Below, piece by piece: positions 1 to 8,808 of a stretch of 64,000 nt of DNA (the first letter of the stretch is position 1; each line of letters begins with the position of its first letter). Source of the stretch: JBKQHQ01 sp052148715 (GTDB lineage Bacteria; Pseudomonadota; Alphaproteobacteria; Rhizobiales; Xanthobacteraceae); contig JBKQHQ010000144.1 in assembly GCA_052148715.1 (NCBI GenBank), positions 1-64,000 of the forward strand, given 5' to 3'. A program made the position numbers and the translations under genes. The notes under the pieces were generated by a model. The model saw nothing but the letters and a program-made list of their open reading frames with translations, was not told the origin of the DNA and made no database searches.

Positions 1-22
1 CGCCCTAGGTGCTACTCGGCGC

Positions 23-1843
23 CTACGCCGCCTTGTCGACGCGGACGCCGGCGCCCTCGAGCAGCATCACCTTGTTGAGCAGCTTGACGCAGGCATAGAC
101 CGCCTCGATCGCCGGGGCCGGCGTCTCGGTCAGCCGGGCCATCTCCAGCACCGAGCCGATCAGCGCCTCGGTCTCGAGCGAGCGGCCGGCCTCCACGTCC
201 TGCAGCATCGACGTCTTGTGCGCGCCGACGCTCTCGGCGCCCGCGATGCGTTTCTCGATGGTCACGCGGAAGGTCACGCCGAGCTTTTGGGCGATCGCCT
301 GCGCCTCTTCCATCATCGTCGCGGCCAGATGGCGTGTCTCCGGGAACTGGCAGATGTCGACCAGCGTCGCGTGGGTGAGCGCGCTGATCGGGTTGAAGGA
401 CAGGTTGCCCCAGGCCTTGAGCCAGATCTCCGAGCGGATGTCGTTGAGCACCCTGGACTTGAGGCCGGCCTTCACGAACAGGTCGTGCACCCGCCGCACG
501 CGGTCGGTTTCCTTGCCGTCGAGCTCGCCCACCGGGAAGCGGTCGCCTTCGACGTGATGGATGACGCCCGGTGCCGTCACGGCGGCGGCCGGATAGACGA
601 CGCAGCCGATGATGCGGTCGGCGTCGATCTTGCGGGTGAGGATGCCTGACGGATCGAGGCTGTCGAGCTTCTTGTTGTCATACTTGCCGCCGAGCCGCTG
701 GAAATACCACCACGGCAGCCCGTTCTGCACCGTCATGACCATCGTGTCCGGGCCGAGCAAGGTGTCGATGTCGCGTGCCACCTGATCGAGGTAGTGCGCC
801 TTGACCGCAAGGATGATGAGGTCCTGCTTCCCGGCATCGGCCGCCTTGTCGACCGCCTTCACCTTGGCGGTCTCCACTTTGCCATCGTGCCATTCGAGCT
901 TCAGGCCGTTCTGCTTGATGGCGCTGAGGTGCACCCCGACATCGATCACGGTCACGATATTGCCGGCGAGCGCGAGCTTGGCGGCAATCAAGCCGCCGAT
1001 GGCCCCGGCGCCGACCACGCACACGCGCATCGGCTGCGGCGGCGCTCCGAGCAGATAGGGGCTCGGGAGTTCCTGATCGAAGCGGTTGCTCAGTGTGCCG
1101 ATGCCGTTGATGGCGATCTCGATGACGTTGTTGGCGTCGCGCATCACGCCGGCGCCGAGCGAGGTGCCGCAGGAGATGATGTCGCCCGGCATCAGCGTCA
1201 TGTCGCGCGAGACCATGCTCACGAGCTTATAGGGCGGGAAGAACATGTCGCTGACCGGATAGTTCTGCCGCTCCTGCCCGTTGAGGATGGTGCGGATGAC
1301 AAGCTTCATCGGATCAAGCCCGGTCGCGATCACCGGGCCGAAGGCGCCAAAGCTGTCGAAGCTTTTTGCGCGGACCCACTGGTCGAAGGTAGGGTTCTTC
1401 TTAAGGATATCGGCGGCGGTCACGTCGTTGACGCAGGTGTAGCCGAAAATGTAGTTCGGCGCCTCGGCTTCGCTTACCATCGAGCATTTCTTGCCGATCA
1501 CCACCCCGAGCTCGCCCTCGTAGACGATCTTGCCGTCATAGGATTTTGGCCGGACGATGGGCTCGCCGGGCGGGAGGTAGGCGTTGGGCGCTTTCAGGAA
1601 ATAGAGCGGCTCGTCGGGCACCTGGAAATTGTTCTTGGCGGCGAGCTGGTGGAAATTGTTCCACAGACAGATCATTTTCGACGGGTCGCAGGGCGTGCAC
1701 ACGCGCACGTCGGACTGGCGCACCGTCTCGCCCGTCGGGGACGCTCCCGCAAACATGTCGCCCTTGTGAACGGCGATCTCGCCGTCCTTCAAGGTCCCGA
1801 ACTCGAGCCGGCCGTTGCGCTCGAACCTGAGCCACTGCACCAT
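23..1843 (-). CDS. Fused fumarylacetoacetate-hydrolase-family / ketopantoate-reductase-like protein
   Basis: The 606-residue product joins two enzyme families in one frame. Residues 1-260 are a fumarylacetoacetate hydrolase (FAH) fold with the metal-binding segment YEGELGVVIGK and the closing GIGTLSNRF typical of 2-hydroxyhepta-2,4-dienedioate isomerase-like enzymes. Residues 272-606 begin MRVCVVGAGAIGG, an NAD(P)-binding Rossmann glycine motif, and continue as a ketopantoate reductase family (PanE/ApbA-like) domain with KAHYLDQV and TVQNGLPWW. The start is the ATG at 1843, preceded by a strong AGGAGG Shine-Dalgarno; the frame stays open further upstream but that part is not protein-like. An internal ATG at 1030 could start a separate reductase, but there is no stop between the halves. 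The family assignments are sound; the substrate is unknown. The pair may act on a ring-cleavage product and a 2-oxo acid. Confidence 0.85.
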   Translation of the reverse strand: MVQWLRFERNGRLEFGTLKDGEIAVHKGDMFAGASPTGETVRQSDVRVCTPCDPSKMICLWNNFHQLAAKNNFQVPDEPLYFLKAPNAYLPPGEPIVRPKSYDGKIVYEGELGVVIGKKCSMVSEAEAPNYIFGYTCVNDVTAADILKKNPTFDQWVRAKSFDSFGAFGPVIATGLDPMKLVIRTILNGQERQNYPVSDMFFPPYKLVSMVSRDMTLMPGDIISCGTSLGAGVMRDANNVIEIAINGIGTLSNRFDQELPSPYLLGAPPQPMRVCVVGAGAIGGLIAAKLALAGNIVTVIDVGVHLSAIKQNGLKLEWHDGKVETAKVKAVDKAADAGKQDLIILAVKAHYLDQVARDIDTLLGPDTMVMTVQNGLPWWYFQRLGGKYDNKKLDSLDPSGILTRKIDADRIIGCVVYPAAAVTAPGVIHHVEGDRFPVGELDGKETDRVRRVHDLFVKAGLKSRVLNDIRSEIWLKAWGNLSFNPISALTHATLVDICQFPETRHLAATMMEEAQAIAQKLGVTFRVTIEKRIAGAESVGAHKTSMLQDVEAGRSLETEALIGSVLEMARLTETPAPAIEAVYACVKLLNKVMLLEGAGVRVDKAA

Positions 1844-2059
1844 AATGTCTCCTCCTATTGATCTTTTCGGGCTTGATCGCCCGCTGTCTTGTGCCCGCCG
1901 AGCTGAACACGTGGGCCGTGCGCCCGATGGCTCGGGGAACGGCAGATCGCGCGTGAGCCCTACGGGGCGCGCCGAGCTAAGGTTGCCGCACGCCGGGCTT
2001 GCCGACAAGCCCTTCCACGCTTCCGGAGCGCGCGCATTTTTTGCTTGGCCGGTCGGCCG

Positions 2060-2971
2060 TCACAGCGGACTGAGGGCCCGCCAATAGCGGTCGGGAAGAT
2101 GGTCACCGATCGGGGGCGGCAATGCTCGCGAGGCCCGGCCGACAGGATCGGGCCGTATTTCGGGATCCAGTGATCCCGACAGCAGTTGCCTCAATCCGGT
2201 CTTCAGGCCGTCGAGCAATTGGGCCGCGAAGGGAGGCTCATCGCTTGGGCTCGCGCTCAAGCGGCTCACATCGAACCTGCCGTGACGCTCGCAGGCGAGA
2301 TATCGTCCAACATGCGCAAATCCCAGCCTCGCGGGCGGGACCGTCGGAACGACGTCCTGTCCATGAACCAGCCGATAGGTGCGTTCGCCAAGGACAGCGT
2401 TGAAATCCGCCGCAAACAAAGCGTTCCCGGTCCGCGGCTGGCCGAATGTGTAAACGGCGTCGGCCTTGATCCCAAGGTCTTTCAAGGCTCGTGCTGCGCA
2501 CAGCGCCGCGAGCGCCCCGCCCAGACTGTGCCCGACCACCAGCAGGTTCTTGACCGGCGCGTCCGTGGTCAGGACGTGTGCGATCACGGACCACACGGCG
2601 TCCAGCGCCACGCCGAATCCCCGGTGGATACCCTCTCCGTTCAGCGCGAAGTCGAAGTCGGTGATCCAGTGCGCGACGATGAGCGGATCGGTGCCGGAAA
2701 ACGCGATGACATGCGTGTCGCGTCCTTTGAGCACGAAACCGATGGTGCGTGGCATGGTCTGAGTCGTCGCCGCAAGCGGGCGGAACGCTGCAAGACGTTG
2801 CAATTGCCAGCGTCGGACAATCGCGTCGATCTTTGCCTCGTCGTCTTCATAAGCCAATTGCGACAGCCACGCGGCCGCGCGGGCGTTTCCCAGGCCGAAT
2901 ACACCCGGCGCAAGACCGTCGAGCGCGTCATCCGGATATTGCTCGATCGGAAGCCTGACGAGGAAGCTCAT
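2060..2971 (-). CDS. Lipase class 3 family protein
   Basis: A 303-residue alpha/beta hydrolase. The nucleophile elbow GHSLGGALAALCAARAL, the strand preceding it (VKNLLVVGH) and the downstream YTFGQPRTGN segment are hallmarks of class 3 (fungal-type) lipases. The HGQDVVPTVPP segment contains the usual Asp and the region near the catalytic His. No convincing signal peptide is seen, so it is probably cytoplasmic. The ATG at 2971 (MSFLVRLPIEQ) was chosen because residues upstream of it are basic and low in complexity and overlap the divergent promoter region of the next gene. It is convergent with nothing and stands alone. Substrate is unknown: triglyceride, polyester or another ester. Confidence 0.8.
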   Translation of the reverse strand: MSFLVRLPIEQYPDDALDGLAPGVFGLGNARAAAWLSQLAYEDDEAKIDAIVRRWQLQRLAAFRPLAATTQTMPRTIGFVLKGRDTHVIAFSGTDPLIVAHWITDFDFALNGEGIHRGFGVALDAVWSVIAHVLTTDAPVKNLLVVGHSLGGALAALCAARALKDLGIKADAVYTFGQPRTGNALFAADFNAVLGERTYRLVHGQDVVPTVPPARLGFAHVGRYLACERHGRFDVSRLSASPSDEPPFAAQLLDGLKTGLRQLLSGSLDPEIRPDPVGRASRALPPPIGDHLPDRYWRALSPL

Positions 2972-3110
2972 CTTTTGCACCACCCGCCCTTTGTCGCGAC
3001 GATTTGAATGAGCCGTTGCACGAATTTGAACCCCGGGTGGCCGCGCGGTAGGATAGGGAACGATATGCGAACGAGTGAATTGGACTAGCGCCGTCACGGG
3101 AGTCGTCGCC

Positions 3111-3407
3111 ATGCCGCCCTACAGCATTCCGCGCCGCCCATTCCCCTCGCAGAACGAGGAGCCGATCCGAGTCAATTGGCGTCGCGGTATGTTTCGGGTC
3201 TGGGTTCTCATTTCCGTTGCGTGGCTCATGGGGTGGATCATTCACCTGACCATGTTCGGGCTGCAGGGGGGATTCAAGGTCATCGGCGATTTCACCGTGA
3301 TACCGATCCTCTTGTTCGGGCCGCCGATTGCGCTCCTGGTATTCGGCATTGCTGCCGGATGGGCATTTCGCGGTTTCAAGGCCGACGATCTCCCCAAGAC
3401 TTCCTGA
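3111..3407 (+). CDS. Small hypothetical membrane protein
   Basis: A 98-residue protein with two predicted membrane segments, roughly residues 30-52 (VWVLISVAWLMGWIIHLTMFG) and 62-85 (FTVIPILLFGPPIALLVFGIAAGW), and a positively charged N-terminus. The ATG at 3111 has GGGAG nine bases upstream; an upstream in-frame start at 3075 lacks a ribosome site. It is transcribed away from the lipase gene. No family is recognised and no function is proposed. The composition (hydrophobic segments with coding-like third-position GC) supports a real gene. Confidence 0.6.
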   Translation: MPPYSIPRRPFPSQNEEPIRVNWRRGMFRVWVLISVAWLMGWIIHLTMFGLQGGFKVIGDFTVIPILLFGPPIALLVFGIAAGWAFRGFKADDLPKTS

Positions 3408-3508
3408 ACTCCGTTCTGCTCCGGCTCCACCTAGCGTGAACGATGTCGCACGCAGTCGCTCGCGCGCAGAGGAATTGCGCCGGCCGCGGCCATAGCGCCG
3501 CTAATTCG

Positions 3509-4270
3509 CTATCCGATGGTGGTTGCGACGCCGGGCTCGAGCAGACGCAGCCGCGCGCCGAAACCGAGCGCCTCGAAGGATTTGTCGAGATCGTCGGCAC
3601 TCTGCTTGAAATGCGCCCAGCCCTCGTGGTGCACGGGCACGATCAAGGCATCCGAAAAGACGTGCGCGGTCTCGATCGCGTCGTTGGTGTCCATGGTGAG
3701 ATGGAACGGGCCGCGCGTCTGCGCGGCGCCCGCAAACAGCAGCACCACGCTCGGACGGAAGCGGCGAGCGACCTCGGCAACGCCGTCGTACCAGACCGTG
3801 TCGCCGGTGATGTAGATCGGGGCGCTCCGCCCGTCCTTGAAGCTCACCACGAATCCGATCACGTCGCCGGCCAAAGGCTCGATGCCGGCCGGTCCGTGCC
3901 GTGCCGGTGTCGCCGTGATCTCAACCGAGCTTCCATCCGACTTGCTGAGGACCTTCGTGTCCCAGGGCGCCATGCCCTCGGTACCGCCGCCGAGCCGTTT
4001 GGCGCCGGCCAAGGTCGTGAGCACGCGTGGCGCCTTCGCTAAGAAGGCCCGGCCGGAATTGTCGAGATTGTCGGCGTGCTGATCGTGGCTGAGCAGCACG
4101 GCATCGACCGGGCCAACCGCATCGACGCCGAGGGCCGGGCGCGAGGTCTTGGTCAGGGTGACCTGAGGCAGGGCGTACTCGCCGGGGCCGTCGAAGGTTG
4201 GATCGGTCAGGAACCGAAACCCGTCGGCCTCGATCAGGGCGGTCGGGCCGCCGATCAATGTGATACGCAT
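3509..4270 (-). CDS. Metallo-beta-lactamase-fold metal-dependent hydrolase
   Basis: A 253-residue protein of the MBL-fold superfamily (UlaG/UPF0173-like branch). The opening MRITLIGGPTALIE strand, the metal-site segment LLSHDQHADN (a variant of HxHxDH ending in Asn), GHxxAG-like ARHGPAG, ITGDTVWYDG with the bridging Asp, and the late His in PVHHEG are all in order. The ATG at 4270 is preferred; a GTG three codons earlier is possible. It is probably a cytoplasmic hydrolase using two metals. Substrate is not inferable. It stands as a single gene between a small membrane protein and a His-rich protein gene. Confidence 0.8.
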   Translation of the reverse strand: MRITLIGGPTALIEADGFRFLTDPTFDGPGEYALPQVTLTKTSRPALGVDAVGPVDAVLLSHDQHADNLDNSGRAFLAKAPRVLTTLAGAKRLGGGTEGMAPWDTKVLSKSDGSSVEITATPARHGPAGIEPLAGDVIGFVVSFKDGRSAPIYITGDTVWYDGVAEVARRFRPSVVLLFAGAAQTRGPFHLTMDTNDAIETAHVFSDALIVPVHHEGWAHFKQSADDLDKSFEALGFGARLRLLEPGVATTIG

Positions 4271-4534
4271 CGGACTCACCCAAGGCTCTCGATGATGTTG
4301 AGCGCCAGTTAACGCCGAGCAGAATCTCCTGGTTCCTTTTTTTCTACTTCGGCGAAAGAACGGGCTACCGCGAAGCCACTGGGGCGGATGCAGCGCCTAG
4401 GGCCAGAACCGCCCCGGACTAGTCGGTAACACGGGCACAACGCTGGTGCCTCGCCGCCGCTGCCGAATCGAGCCACTGCTGACGGCGGCGGCTCGATCAT
4501 TCTGTCAATTTACGGCGGCGAGCCCAGCTGGACG

Positions 4535-4759
4535 TCAGTCGTCCTCGTTATCGTCGTGATGCTCGACGTGGTGTTTCGCCGCTTCGTGGGCGTGCTCGGA
4601 GGCATGCAAGCCGTGCCCGTGCGCCAGATGGGCGTGATGCGCGGCCTTTTCGTGGTCGCCGGCCTCGTAGTGCTTGGCGGCTTCCCGATGGTGCTCCGCG
4701 GCGTTCTCGTGATGCTCCGCGGCAGTCTCATGATGGTCCTTGTGCGCCTTCGCGGCCAT
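4535..4759 (-). CDS. Small histidine-rich protein
   Basis: A 74-residue protein in which about a third of the residues are His, arranged as HH pairs spaced by EtaAE/EnAAE blocks (EHHENAAEHHREAAKHYEAG), followed by AHHAHLAHGHGLH and an acidic DDNEDD tail. The ATG at 4759 has AGGAGG seven bases upstream, which fixes the start and argues for a true gene. The repeated heptad-like spacing suggests a helix with one His-lined face. Such proteins commonly bind Ni, Zn, Cu or Co, but metal identity is inference. There are no cysteines and no signal peptide. No neighbouring metal transporter or metalloenzyme maturation gene was seen. Confidence 0.7.
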   Translation of the reverse strand: MAAKAHKDHHETAAEHHENAAEHHREAAKHYEAGDHEKAAHHAHLAHGHGLHASEHAHEAAKHHVEHHDDNEDD

Positions 4760-4899
4760 GGAATCCTCCTCTGGAAGATGACTAGCGCCGGGACCCTGAT
4801 GAACTTCTCTGACACCCTTGTGACAGTCAGCTGAGGAAAGAGGCGTATCCGCGGCGGGCCGGCTGTTCGCGGCGACCCAAGGGGCAAGTTGGCCGAAAT

Positions 4900-6003
4900 T
4901 CACGCCGTCGAGCTTTGGTGTCCGGCGTTGTCGCCGTAGGCCTCTTCGCGGTAAAGGCTCAGGGCTTCCATGACCGGGAGGTCGTTGAACGCGAACAAAC
5001 AGGCGTCATCGCTGGCCGATGCATTGCCGTGCTCGTGCCACGCCCAGGATGGCACGCAAAAAATGTCTCGTTCCTGCCAGTCGAAGCGTTTGCCGGCGAC
5101 GATACTGTAGCCCGTCCCTTTCGCCACTTGGTAGATGAAGCTCCCTGTGTGCCGATGCGCCTTCGTTTTCTCGTCCGGACGCAATAATTGCATGCTGGCG
5201 CCGATCGTCTGCATGACGTGACGGCCGTTGATCGGATTGACGTAATTCATCAGGACTCCGTCAAACGGTGAGCCTTCGGTCGCCTTGGCATATTTCTGCA
5301 GCGACTCGTAAGTCGGCTCCCACTCGTATTTGAACAACGGTGAATAGCCCTTGGACCAAGTGCCCGAAGCGGGCCGCAAGCCCGGGTTGCCCCACGTCTT
5401 GGTGGTGTCGTCAACCGGATAGGCCGTCGCTTGCTGAAGCTTCGGATGCACCGCGTAGAAGTTCGCCTCGAGCGCATTGACGAGCGGAATGTCGAGGCCG
5501 TCCTGCCAGATGCACGCAGAGCCGCTCGCCTCCACGCCATGCTCGTGCCAGGTCCCGTTCGGCGTCAGCACGAAGTCCCGTGCGCCGAGCGTCATCTTGT
5601 GTCCGTCGACGACGGTATAGGCCCCGGTACCCTCCATGATGAAGCGCAGCGCGGACGCCGAATGCGCGTGCGCCGAGGCCACCTCGCCGGGATGCATGAC
5701 CTGCAGGCCCGAATACAGCCAGCCGACCGCCGCCGAAACGTCGCGCCGGCCGGGGTTGTTGAGATAGATGACGCGCCGGCCGGCCTGCTCCGGCGTGACC
5801 AGCTGCACCGAGCGCAAGACATGCTCCCGCAGGTCGGCGTAGCGCCAGAGGACCGGAACCGACGTCGATTGCGGCTCCCACGGCTCGATCTTGTTGGCCA
5901 CCGTCCACAGCGCCGCGGCTTCGTATTTCTCGAGGTCCTTGTAGTAGGCCTCGAGCTCGGGTGTATCTGCGACATTTGCCCGGCCGATGACGTCTTCGCG
6001 CAT
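4900..6003 (-). CDS. Gentisate 1,2-dioxygenase-like bicupin
   Basis: A 367-residue double-cupin protein of the gentisate / 1-hydroxy-2-naphthoate / salicylate 1,2-dioxygenase family, which open an aromatic ring between a carboxyl-bearing and a hydroxyl-bearing carbon using Fe(II). The N-terminal cupin shows the iron-site His pair AHAHSASALRF and the later His in GTWHEHGVEA; the C-terminal cupin shows KAHRHTGSFIYQ and WAWHEHG. Length fits the family. The substrate could be gentisate, salicylate or a related hydroxybenzoate and is not resolved. No maleylpyruvate isomerase is adjacent, although the FAH-domain fusion at the window start belongs to the family that handles fumarylpyruvate. Confidence 0.85.
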   Translation of the reverse strand: MREDVIGRANVADTPELEAYYKDLEKYEAAALWTVANKIEPWEPQSTSVPVLWRYADLREHVLRSVQLVTPEQAGRRVIYLNNPGRRDVSAAVGWLYSGLQVMHPGEVASAHAHSASALRFIMEGTGAYTVVDGHKMTLGARDFVLTPNGTWHEHGVEASGSACIWQDGLDIPLVNALEANFYAVHPKLQQATAYPVDDTTKTWGNPGLRPASGTWSKGYSPLFKYEWEPTYESLQKYAKATEGSPFDGVLMNYVNPINGRHVMQTIGASMQLLRPDEKTKAHRHTGSFIYQVAKGTGYSIVAGKRFDWQERDIFCVPSWAWHEHGNASASDDACLFAFNDLPVMEALSLYREEAYGDNAGHQSSTA

Positions 6004-6041
6004 GGTGCCCTCCGTGAGGCTCAGACTATAGCGGCCGTACG

Positions 6042-6190
6042 ATCGATCCCAAATATGTCCTCGCCTTCAACGACCGCGGGATATCTACGTCGCCAAACGC
6101 GAGCATGACCGGGCGATCGCGGACTTCAATGAGACGATCAGGCTCGCACGCAAATATGCCGAAGCCGGGAACTGGCGCCGTTGGGCGTGA
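6042..6190 (+). pseudogene. Decayed tetratricopeptide-repeat (TPR) fragment
   Basis: Two frames on the plus strand hold consecutive pieces of a TPR unit. From 6042 the reading is IDPKYVLAFNDRG; from 6083, in another frame, it is IYVAKREHDRAIADFNETIRL followed by a short tail and a TGA at 6188. Joined, they make the usual pattern of a helix-turn-helix TPR (dPkya.afnnRG..y..k...raiaDfneaIrl). The frame break and lack of any start or upstream repeats mark it as a remnant of a larger TPR protein. It lies in the gap between two minus-strand genes. Confidence 0.6.
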
Positions 6191-6205
6191 GCCCTTGTCG
6201 GGTCG

Positions 6206-7720
6206 CTACTCCGCCGCGGTCGCTTGCAGCGAGGCTTCGATCCGCGGCGACAGATAGGCGCCCTGGCGCAGCAGCTCGCGCTGGATCGCGCGCGCGTCAA
6301 GCTCGCGCGGGCGCCGGCCGGCATCGGCGGCGAGTGCCGCCGCGACGCCGGCGGCCTGGCCGGTGAGCCAGCATTGCGGGATCTCGCGCAGGAAGGTGTG
6401 CGAGCTCGGATCGCAGGCGACATGGCGCCCGGCCCCCAGGATGTTGTCGAGCTTCCCCGGCACCAGGGCCCCATAGGGCACGGAAATGTTGGCGAACTTC
6501 GGCGCCAGCGAGGTCGACACGCCGATCTCGTCGTCGAACACGAGGCCTTGATCCCACTGCGCCCGCGTCACCCTGCTCACGCCGCTGAGGCGGCGGCTGT
6601 GGCGCACGCCGATCTGTGGGGCGCCGAGCATGAGAAAGGCATCGGCAAATCCCGGCGCTGCCTCGCGATAGACTTCGAGGTGGCCGACCGCGAGCTCGCG
6701 TGAGCGCAGCTCGACGGCGGTCAGGTCCTCGACGTCGACGGCGCTGTAGCCGGCAAGCCGCGGCCCCATGAACAGCGCCACGTCGTTGCGCCACGACACG
6801 AAGGGCCGCTCGAAGAATTTCAGCCGCTCGCGGCCGAGCGCCATGAAGGCCGCGAATCCGTCGGCGTCCTCGCGGCGAAATCTCAGCCAGCGCTCCATGT
6901 CGACGCCGCCGAGCAGGAACGCGGTGTTGATGCAGTGATGAATGTCGCTCGCGTCGATGTCCGACTCGCATGCCGCGCCGGAACGCGCGATCAGGTCGGC
7001 ATCGCCGGTGGTGTCGACCACCACCTTGGCGAACACCGCGTGGCGGCCTTCCTTGCTCTCGAAGATCGCGCCGCGCACGGTGTCGCCCTCGACGATCGGC
7101 GCTGCGCACCAGGCATGCAGGAGGAGCCGCACCTTGGCCTCGCCCACCATCTGCATCGACAGCGTCTTGAGGGCCTCGGGGTCGATCGTCGGCGAGAACG
7201 TGACGATGCCATGGTAGGCGGCGGTACGCTGCGCCCAGTAGGCGGCGGTGGCGCCGTCGCGACTGCCCCAGTCGGCGCGGGGCGGACCGGCGATCGCGTC
7301 CTTGGGCAGGCGCGCCATGAGCTCCTCGGCAAGGCCGCGGATGATGTGCGCCCCGGACCAGTCGGTCATGCGGTCGATCCAGATCACCAGGCCGCCGGTC
7401 GAGAGCCCGCCCAGATGATTGTAGCGCTCGACCAGCAGCACGTCGGCGCCGAGCCGTCCGGCGGCGATCGCGGCGGCCGTCCCGGCGGGCCCCCCGCCGA
7501 CCACCAGCACGTCGGTCTCGGCAAAGACCGGAATATCGCTTGCCGGCTCGCGAAACGTCCACGCCGGCCGCGCGATGCGCGCGCGGGCTCGGTTGGCGAA
7601 CAGCTCGAGCCCCTGCTGCGCCCCGATCGTGCTGGAAAAGCTGCCGCTTCCCGGCGGCTCGCGGAATATCTCGGACTGCCTGGTCGGTCGGCCGGCGCCG
7701 TCGTGCTGGTCGTTGCTCAT
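6206..7720 (-). CDS. FAD-dependent oxidoreductase
   Basis: A 504-residue flavoprotein. The dinucleotide-binding motif DVLVVGGGPAGTAAAIAAGRLGA lies near residues 50-72, followed by ERYNHLGGLSTGGLV. The segments DTTGDADLIARSG and a C-terminal FAD contact, ILGAGRHVACD, fit the FAD_oxidored (PF12831) group often annotated FAD-dependent oxidoreductase or glucose-inhibited-division-like. There is no signal peptide. The first about 45 residues are probably an unstructured leader, and an internal start cannot be excluded. Substrate unknown. It lies on the same strand as the gentisate dioxygenase-like gene with about 200 bases between, which contain the TPR remnant, so co-transcription is uncertain. 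Confidence 0.8.
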   Translation of the reverse strand: MSNDQHDGAGRPTRQSEIFREPPGSGSFSSTIGAQQGLELFANRARARIARPAWTFREPASDIPVFAETDVLVVGGGPAGTAAAIAAGRLGADVLLVERYNHLGGLSTGGLVIWIDRMTDWSGAHIIRGLAEELMARLPKDAIAGPPRADWGSRDGATAAYWAQRTAAYHGIVTFSPTIDPEALKTLSMQMVGEAKVRLLLHAWCAAPIVEGDTVRGAIFESKEGRHAVFAKVVVDTTGDADLIARSGAACESDIDASDIHHCINTAFLLGGVDMERWLRFRREDADGFAAFMALGRERLKFFERPFVSWRNDVALFMGPRLAGYSAVDVEDLTAVELRSRELAVGHLEVYREAAPGFADAFLMLGAPQIGVRHSRRLSGVSRVTRAQWDQGLVFDDEIGVSTSLAPKFANISVPYGALVPGKLDNILGAGRHVACDPSSHTFLREIPQCWLTGQAAGVAAALAADAGRRPRELDARAIQRELLRQGAYLSPRIEASLQATAAE

Positions 7721-8413
7721 GGGCCGATCATACGCGGCGCGCGCGCGTCGTCCAGCTTCGCGCTGTCAACGATCTCTGATTGGCGTACCGCTGAGTTGCG
7801 TCAACCCGCTTCCGGCCTATGGAACCATGGTGCGGTGAGATGGTGGGGCGGGGGTCTACGATGCGCCGTGCGCCGGGTCATGCCTGTGCCTTTATCACAG
7901 CCTCTTGGAGTGCGGTTTCAGTCGCGCAGGAGCGCGCACGAGAACTTAGCCGCCTATTTTCATCAGGGATTCGTGAAATGAGAAATACAAAAAGTTCGGC
8001 TTCGCGCGGGTTCAGTTTTCTACTCGCCGCTAACTTTGCAACGGCCGGTCCATATGGGCCACGTTCGTAATGTCGCCCCACCGGTGGCCAAACGTGGCTA
8101 GTGGGCCGAATACGTGTTCATTGACGCCCAGCATCTGATGTTCCGGCTGTGCCGGCGAATTACGTCCGTAAACACAGTACGACCCACCATCGGAACGCTC
8201 CGAAGCCGGACCGGCTGACGGCGCCAGCCAGCGTGACCGTTGTGTGCCATTTGCTGACATGAACCGTCGAATGGGAGGCTCCAGGCACCTCTGGACAAGT
8301 TTCAGCCGACGATTAAAAATTCTGCCGCAATGGGCGTCTGATGTTCCTGTCCTGGTTCGCTAGGAGCCTCGGGCAGTACGTTGTTCCTTTTATCCGCGCG
8401 GGAGCGGGCTGAT
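7721..8413. other. Gene-poor stretch
   Basis: This stretch lacks any open frame with protein-like composition. Short frames on both strands (up to about 80 codons) have no recognisable motif, no ribosome site and no agreement with local third-position GC. It contains an AT-richer patch around 7970-8040. It is best read as decayed intergenic sequence. Confidence 0.5.
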
Positions 8414-8808
8414 ATGCGTGCTTTTGTCTGGCTCTTTATTCTGGTCTGTCAGTTCGCATTGGATGGGCAATCCATGGCACATGCTCAAAGCTTTGTGCCC
8501 GAGCAGTGGGACAAAGTTGTTTCATGGGTTAAGGCTTCCGATCCGACGACAACTTTTGTCACAGCGGAACTGGCAAAAGACTTGGGGTGGGGTCTGGAGC
8601 TATCCCGTCGCACACTGCAGCTTGGAATACGGATGATGGTTTGGACTACAGACTTATTATTATGCCGAGCCGCAGGAAAGCTATTGCGGCCATATATCAG
8701 CCAAGAGCTAAAGACAAGGAATCTGGTGCAATGTATTGGTTATTTGATTATGGCGGCGGACCTCCGACGAAACGTATTTATATCAATGCCGGTCGGCTCG
8801 CCTTCTAG
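8414..8808 (+). pseudogene. Small secreted hypothetical protein broken by a frameshift
   Basis: The ATG at 8414 follows GGGAG and begins a clear signal peptide, MRAFVWLFILVCQFALDGQS, cleaved probably after AHA-Q. The frame continues as a plausible exported protein to AKDLG near 8586. It then loses sense, while the adjacent frame continues plausibly from about 8587 (GSGAIPSHTAAW, DDGLDYRLIIMP, KDKESGAMYWLFDYGGG) to a TAG at 8808. The switch falls in a GGGGTGGGG run at 8584-8592, a typical site for a one-base indel. If restored, the product would be about 131 residues. Base composition is AT-richer than neighbours, suggesting transfer. Whether the break is biological or a sequencing error is undecided. 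Confidence 0.55.

Noticed and set aside
794..1861. A 355-codon open frame on the plus strand
   Set aside because: It lies antisense to the FAH-PanE-like fusion, has shadow composition (His, Asp, Arg, Leu) and no ribosome site.
4309..4500. A 63-codon minus-strand frame between the MBL-fold gene and the His-rich protein gene
   Set aside because: No ribosome site, no motif, and mixed composition.
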